Below the pieces are notes generated by a model that saw nothing but the letters and a program-made list of their open reading frames with translations, searched no databases and was not told where the DNA came from. The translations under genes and the position numbers were made by a program. DNA of 6,671 bases from positions 1-6,671 of the forward strand of contig QNCQ01000098.1 in assembly GCA_003645825.1 (NCBI GenBank). Reading direction: 5' to 3'. Positions 5,356-6,671 of the stretch are shown here, piece after piece (positions within the stretch are counted from its first letter, which is position 1; every line of letters starts with the position of its first letter). Origin of the DNA: Fidelibacterota bacterium (lineage in GTDB: Bacteria; Fidelibacterota; UBA2242; B5-G15).

Positions 5356-6671
5356 ATGAAAGATAACTTTGAATACAGAACTCTGAAATTTCTTTTTATC
5401 CAGATACTTCTCTTTAGCATGCTATTTTCCAGCCCGATTATCAGGAATCTGAGGATTGTGGGAGAAAAAGACACTCTCCAGGTAAAGAATCATCACCCTA
5501 GATTTAAATGGTCGATAACTGGAAAAGTAAGAGATTGGGTTTATAGATTCAAGTTGAGCACTCCAACTCAGAAGGGAGATTCCATCATCTGGGAAACCGG
5601 AGAAATCTATCTGCCTGATAGTACCTTCCTCTTCCAAGAAAATCTGCTAAGGGATGGTTTCTGGTACAGCTTTTCGGTATCCAAAAAATTGAAGAAAGAT
5701 GAATGGTCAGATTGGTATTCGGTAAACTTTCGAATGAATACAGTGCCACAAGTTCCAGACATACTTCCGCCTGATACAATTATCGCTTCCGGCAAGCTGC
5801 TTGAAATACAGTTCAAACCCTCAAAAGACAGAGAAGTAAGTGAAGAATTTCTGTGGTATCAGATTGTGGTATCCACAGATTCAGGAAGAATTGATGTTGT
5901 TTTCGATACAACGTTTCAGTCCTCCCCAAATCTGAAAGGTGCCAGATTCTATCGCTTGAGAATAGAAAACAATTTCCCGGAAGACGGGTTACTTTATATC
6001 TCCGCCAGGGCGTTCGATGGTGCTGAATTTTCCAACTGGTCAAGGCCTCAAAAGATATTTGTAAGCAGGGTAGATAGCCCTCCTTCAGCTTTTAAGATCA
6101 GCAGAGAAATACCCGACACCGTTGGCGGGGATATTTCGGTGAGATGGCAGCAAAGCAAAGACCCCGAATACATTTTTTCCGGCTACCTTAGGTATAAGCT
6201 CCAGGTATTTCCTGATTCAACCCTGCAAAAGCCAGTCTTCGAAAAAATATTAAAAGACACGAGCTATAAGATACCTATCGATTCTTTGAGGAATCATACA
6301 CGATATTCTTTAAGAGTTTTAGCAGTAGACATAGACGGAAACCAGAGAGAGTCACAAAACACCGTAAAGTTTATTGTAAACACGGGAAACAGAACCCCTC
6401 CCGTACCAGACATAATTCGCCCAACAGGAGGAGCGGTTCTAAAACCGGATTCATACGTCGTGTTCAGAGAGGAAAAAGACCCTGATGGAGACTTCTTAAC
6501 CTACACTATCTATGTTCTGAATGACACAGGAGATAAAACGATATGTTTTACCAAGCTGGGTGGTATCATACCAGATTCAGTCGATGGCGTAAAAAGAGTT
6601 CTTAAGGAAGATTCCGAAATTATAAAAGCTAAGCTTTCCGTGATCGTTGATACAACTCTACTGGAGGAAGG
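5356..6671 (+). CDS. Secreted protein with tandem fibronectin-III-like domains, partial (3' end off the window)
   Basis: The reading frame stays open from the ATG at 5356 to the window edge, giving 438 full codons without a stop. A short N-terminus with Lys/Arg is followed by a hydrophobic run (about 12-26), which looks like a signal peptide or membrane anchor. After it come about four beta-sandwich units. Unit 1 is about 27-126, with HPRFKW (47-52) and a WSDWYSVNF close (117-125), the layout seen in FN3-like domains of surface proteins. Units 2, 3 and 4 are about 131-237, 240-342 and 347 onward. Units 2-4 each carry an S/E-KD-P/R motif after the second strand (SKDRE, SKDPE, EKDPDGD). Units 2 and 4 share an N-terminal NT...P-VPDI linker. 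No catalytic domain is visible in this part, so the function is unknown. An adhesin, a cell-surface protein or the N-terminus of a larger exported enzyme are possible. The start lacks a Shine-Dalgarno sequence. It is chosen because it is the first ATG after coaE and keeps the signal segment. Confidence 0.85.
   Translation, partial: MKDNFEYRTLKFLFIQILLFSMLFSSPIIRNLRIVGEKDTLQVKNHHPRFKWSITGKVRDWVYRFKLSTPTQKGDSIIWETGEIYLPDSTFLFQENLLRDGFWYSFSVSKKLKKDEWSDWYSVNFRMNTVPQVPDILPPDTIIASGKLLEIQFKPSKDREVSEEFLWYQIVVSTDSGRIDVVFDTTFQSSPNLKGARFYRLRIENNFPEDGLLYISARAFDGAEFSNWSRPQKIFVSRVDSPPSAFKISREIPDTVGGDISVRWQQSKDPEYIFSGYLRYKLQVFPDSTLQKPVFEKILKDTSYKIPIDSLRNHTRYSLRVLAVDIDGNQRESQNTVKFIVNTGNRTPPVPDIIRPTGGAVLKPDSYVVFREEKDPDGDFLTYTIYVLNDTGDKTICFTKLGGIIPDSVDGVKRVLKEDSEIIKAKLSVIVDTTLLEE

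Overview
The window reads as an ordinary bacterial operon-like stretch. Eight genes all lie on the + strand and are tightly packed. No gene-free stretch exceeds about 75 bases. I see no RNA gene, insertion sequence, CRISPR array or convincing intrinsic terminator. Most starts have good Shine-Dalgarno sequences, and the Adk and CoaE are of bacterial type. Arginine is coded mostly by AGA/AGG (for example about 9 of 13 in coaE and essentially all in udk), and isoleucine often by ATA. The base composition looks like low-to-mid 40s % GC by eye. The codon bias and the last gene, a secreted protein of tandem fibronectin-III-like domains, fit an uncultivated FCB-like or WOR-3-like bacterium, possibly thermophilic. 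That placement is inference only.

Layout: a rhomboid intramembrane protease (65-757) overlaps a cytidine deaminase (730-1140) by 28 nt. The deaminase overlaps uridine kinase (1137-1766) by 4 nt. A type II thymidine kinase (1773-2381) follows after 6 nt, then an enlarged concentrative nucleoside transporter (2396-3997) after 14 nt. A 74-nt gap leads to adenylate kinase (4072-4719), then dephospho-CoA kinase (4757-5347). Eight bases later a secreted multi-domain protein starts (5356) and runs off the right edge. The first ~60 bases may hold the end of another gene, but the reading frame cannot be decided.

How it fits together: the transporter would bring nucleosides in. Cytidine deaminase turns (deoxy)cytidine into (deoxy)uridine, uridine kinase traps uridine/cytidine as UMP/CMP, and thymidine kinase traps thymidine/deoxyuridine as dTMP/dUMP. 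This is a compact pyrimidine-nucleoside import-and-trap cassette. Adenylate kinase regenerates ADP from the AMP of nucleotide metabolism, and CoaE finishes coenzyme A synthesis. The rhomboid and the secreted FN3-like protein have no obvious part in this pathway.

I did not find a clearly new system. The points most worth a second look are the two insertions in the nucleoside transporter (about 90 hydrophobic residues and about 26 polar residues), the rhomboid-deaminase translational overlap, and a 12-codon ORF with a near-perfect ribosome site inside the 3' end of adk.
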